This document shows positions 61,994 to 64,000 of a stretch of 64,000 bases of DNA, in pieces. The position numbers and the translations under genes are program-made. The notes below the pieces were generated by a model that was not told where the DNA came from, made no database searches, and worked only from the letters and a program-made list of their open reading frames with translations. Positions within the stretch are counted from its first letter, which is position 1, and each line of letters begins with the position of its first letter. Source of the stretch: Nocardioides eburneiflavus (GTDB taxonomy: Bacteria > Actinomycetota > Actinomycetes > Propionibacteriales > Nocardioidaceae); NCBI RefSeq assembly GCF_004785795.1, contig NZ_SRRO01000001.1, forward strand, positions 3,782,001 to 3,846,000. Direction: 5' to 3'.

Positions 61994-63232
61994 ATGCGTT
62001 CCTGGTCGTCGCCCGACGTTCCCCGGCTGCCCGTGAGGGGCCCTGTCGTGCGGGTGCACGACACCGCGAGCAACAGCCTCGTCGAGACCCGGCCCGAGGG
62101 TCCGGCCCGGCTCTACGTCTGCGGCATCACCCCGTACGACGCCACCCACATGGGCCATGCGGCGACGTACGTCGGGTTCGACCTGCTCCACCGGGCCTGG
62201 CGCAACGCCGGCCACGAGGTGACCTACGTCCAGAACGTCACCGACGTCGACGACCCGCTGCTCGAGCGGGCCGACAAGGTGAAGGTCGACTGGACCGAGC
62301 TCGCCGAGCGCGAGACCCAGCTGTTCCGCGACGACATGGAGGCGCTGCGCGTCCTGCCGCCCGCGCACTACGTCGGCGCCGTCGAGTCGATCCCTCAGGT
62401 CGTCGAGCTGATCCGGGTCCTCGAGGAGGCCGGCGCGGTCTACCGCGTCCAGGACGACCTCTACTTCTCCGTCACCGCCGACGACGCCTTCGGCTCGGTG
62501 TCCGGCCTCGATCGCGCGCAGATGCTCGAGATCTTCCCCGAGCGTGGCGGCGACCCGGACCGCGAGGGCAAGAAGGACCCGCTCGACTGCCTGCTCTGGC
62601 GTGCCGAGCGGCCCGGCGAACCCGCGTGGGACAGCCCGTGGGGCCCCGGCCGGCCCGGCTGGCACATCGAGTGCACCGCGATCGCGCTCGACCACCTCGG
62701 CACCGCCTTCGACGTGCAGGGCGGCGGCAGCGACCTGGTCTTCCCTCACCACGAGATGTCGGCCGGCGAGGCGCAGGTCGCGCACCCGGGCCATCGGTTC
62801 GCCCGGGCCTACGCGCACGCCGGCATGGTCGCCTACGACGGTGAGAAGATGTCGAAGTCCAGGGGCAACCTGGTCTTCGTCTCCGCGCTGCGGATGAGCG
62901 AGGTCGACCCGATGGCGATCCGTCTCGTGCTGCTGCGTCACCACTACCGCAGCGACTGGGAGTGGACCGACGACCAGCTCTGGGACGCGGTCGACACCCT
63001 GGCCGACTGGCGCCGCGCCCTGGCGCTGGGCTACGGCGCAGCCTCGGCGCCTGTCGTGGAGCGGGTGCTGGCCGCGCTGGCCGACGACCTCGACGCCCCG
63101 ACCGCGGTCCTGGCCGTGCAGGAGTGGGTCGAGGCCACCCTCGGCACCACCGGCCTGGCCGACACCTCGGACCACGAGGCGGCGGCGACGATCCACCGGC
63201 TGCTCGACGCCGCCCTCGGCCTGTCGCTCTGA
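61994..63232 (+). CDS. mshC: L-cysteine:1D-myo-inosityl 2-amino-2-deoxy-alpha-D-glucopyranoside ligase
   Basis: 412 residues, a paralogue of cysteinyl-tRNA synthetase. Signatures: [18 protein letters not shown] (HIGH-like, His52), [31 protein letters not shown] and KMSKS at 285-289; it lacks the anticodon-binding part. Third committed step of mycothiol synthesis, joining Cys to GlcN-Ins. ATG six bases after TAGGGT (61982-61987), leaderless. Mycothiol is specific to actinobacteria. Confidence 0.97.
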   Translation: MRSWSSPDVPRLPVRGPVVRVHDTASNSLVETRPEGPARLYVCGITPYDATHMGHAATYVGFDLLHRAWRNAGHEVTYVQNVTDVDDPLLERADKVKVDWTELAERETQLFRDDMEALRVLPPAHYVGAVESIPQVVELIRVLEEAGAVYRVQDDLYFSVTADDAFGSVSGLDRAQMLEIFPERGGDPDREGKKDPLDCLLWRAERPGEPAWDSPWGPGRPGWHIECTAIALDHLGTAFDVQGGGSDLVFPHHEMSAGEAQVAHPGHRFARAYAHAGMVAYDGEKMSKSRGNLVFVSALRMSEVDPMAIRLVLLRHHYRSDWEWTDDQLWDAVDTLADWRRALALGYGAASAPVVERVLAALADDLDAPTAVLAVQEWVEATLGTTGLADTSDHEAAATIHRLLDAALGLSL

Positions 63233-63256
63233 CGTACGCCCAGACGGGCCGTCGAG

Positions 63257-63473
63257 CGGCCACATGTCCGCTCGAGTCGGGCTGTGGTCGGTAGAGCGGC
63301 ACTGGTTGATGCATGTGGACGCCTGACGCACGCCATGGTGCGCGTCGGGCGGCCACATGTCCGCTCGAGTCGGGCTGTGGTCGGTAGAGCGGCACTGGTT
63401 GATGCATGTGGACGCCTGACGCACGCCGTGGTGCGCGTCGGGCGGCCACATGTCCGCTCGAGTCGGGATGTGG
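63257..63473. repeat. 93-bp tandem repeat (about 2.3 copies) between mshC and PAC2
   Basis: The block CGGCCACATGTCCGCTCGAG recurs at 63257, 63350 and 63443, exactly 93 bp apart, and the sequence in between is nearly identical. Each unit contains an 18-bp near-palindrome (CATGTGGACGCCTGACGC / its near-complement, 63312-63359). Related in sequence to 32875-32940. Confidence 0.8.
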
Positions 63474-64000
63474 TCAGTCGGTGTCGCGCCGCTTGAGGTA
63501 GCGCTCGAACTCCCGCGCGATGGCCTCGCCGCTGGCCTCGGGGAGGTCGGCGGTGTCGCGCGTCTCCTCGAGCGCACGGACGTAGTCGGCGACGTCCTCG
63601 TCCTCGGCGGCGAGCTCGTCGACGCCCCGCTCCCAGGCCTTGGCGTCCTCGGCGAGCTCGCCGATCGGCATCGGTGCCTGCAGCAGCTCCTCGAGGTGTC
63701 CGAGGAGCGCGAGGGTGGCCTTGGGGCACGGCGGCTGCGCGACGTAGTGGGGGACGGCCGCCCAGTAGGAGACCGCCGGGATGTCGAGCTGCGTGCACGC
63801 GTCGTTGAAGACGCCCACGATCCCCGTCGGTCCCTCGTAGGTCGACTGCTCGAGATCGAGCCGGTCGACCAGCTCGGGCTCGCTGGCGGTGCCGGTGACG
63901 GGGATCGGCCGGGTGTGCGGGGTGTCGGCGAGCAGGGCGCCCAGGGTGACGACGAGCTCGGCGCCGAGGTCGTCGCACGCAGCGAGGAGCTCGGCGCAGA
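63474..64000 (-). CDS. PAC2 family protein (second copy, cut by the window edge)
   Basis: The C-terminal 175 residues are visible; the N-terminus lies beyond 64000. Blocks LGAELVVTLGALLADTPHTRP, GIVGVFNDACTQLDIPAVSYWAAVPHYVA, LGHLEELLQAPMPIGELAEDA and the acidic GEAIAREFERYLKRRDTD are PAC2-like, comparable with Rv2125, which lies near mshC in M. tuberculosis. It corresponds to the residues after LAGPEPDTRW of the other copy at 18221. Convergent with mshC across the tandem repeat. Confidence 0.88.
   Translation of the reverse strand, partial: CAELLAACDDLGAELVVTLGALLADTPHTRPIPVTGTASEPELVDRLDLEQSTYEGPTGIVGVFNDACTQLDIPAVSYWAAVPHYVAQPPCPKATLALLGHLEELLQAPMPIGELAEDAKAWERGVDELAAEDEDVADYVRALEETRDTADLPEASGEAIAREFERYLKRRDTD

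Noticed and set aside
63257..63473. CRISPR array
   Set aside because: The 93-bp unit repeats as a whole with no variable spacers and only 2.3 copies; it is a simple tandem repeat.

Overview
The window is very GC-rich (roughly 70% by eye), uses many GTG starts and is densely packed. It carries mshC (mycothiol synthesis), mihF, the SigE/TIGR02983 type of sigma factor, a PriA without helicase motifs, DUF3090/SCO1664-type genes and pyr leaders of the actinobacterial PyrR type. This points to a high-GC actinobacterium, most likely a Nocardioides or close relative (an inference from gene content, order and style). It is ordinary chromosome: no tRNA, rRNA, CRISPR, prophage or insertion sequence was seen, and no gene-free stretch exceeds 300 bases.

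Layout. 1-5.8 kb: a membrane/coiled-coil protein, a conserved small protein, a shortened P-loop kinase, then aconitase behind an 18-bp palindrome. 5.8-8.4 kb: a SigE-family sigma factor operon. 8.4-11 kb: small genes, several apparently leaderless, including an unknown gene behind a perfect actinobacterial SOS box and a broken Nudix gene. 11-14.6 kb: dxs converging on a MetP/MetS-like amino-acid importer. 14.7-23.7 kb: lipid metabolism, with a fadB/fadA pair, PAC2, acyl-CoA thioesterase, and a FabG4-MaoC/thiolase cluster arranged as in Mycobacterium tuberculosis Rv0241c-Rv0243. 24.4-41.1 kb: pyrimidine synthesis in two blocks (pyrR-pyrB-pyrC, and carA-carB-pyrD-pyrK-pyrD-like-pyrF), each preceded by an almost identical PyrR-binding/Shine-Dalgarno hairpin, with about 5 kb of unrelated genes between them. 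41.1-51 kb: a housekeeping run (lipoprotein, mihF, gmk, rpoZ, coaBC, metK, priA, def, fmt, yjbR, rsmB). 51-58.7 kb: secreted protein, LigD-type polymerase domain, rpe, a second YjbR, DUF427, two small unknowns, aldo/keto reductase, uppP, MFS exporter. 58.7-64 kb: corA, then the mshC neighbourhood (phosphatase, DUF3090, SCO1664-like, mshC) and a second PAC2 gene that runs off the right edge.

The most notable signals are: (1) a five-codon leader ORF plus nested hairpins in front of an ABC-F resistance-type ATPase, i.e. a probable ribosome-controlled attenuator; (2) a class 1B dihydroorotate dehydrogenase-like protein that has lost the catalytic Cys yet sits beside an intact PyrK and an intact class 2 PyrD; (3) a LexA-box-controlled, leaderless gene of unknown function; (4) a recurrent TAnnnT box 6-8 nt before start codons, showing that leaderless transcription is common here; (5) dispersed palindromic repeats, one of which is translated as an odd C-terminal tail of a thiolase.
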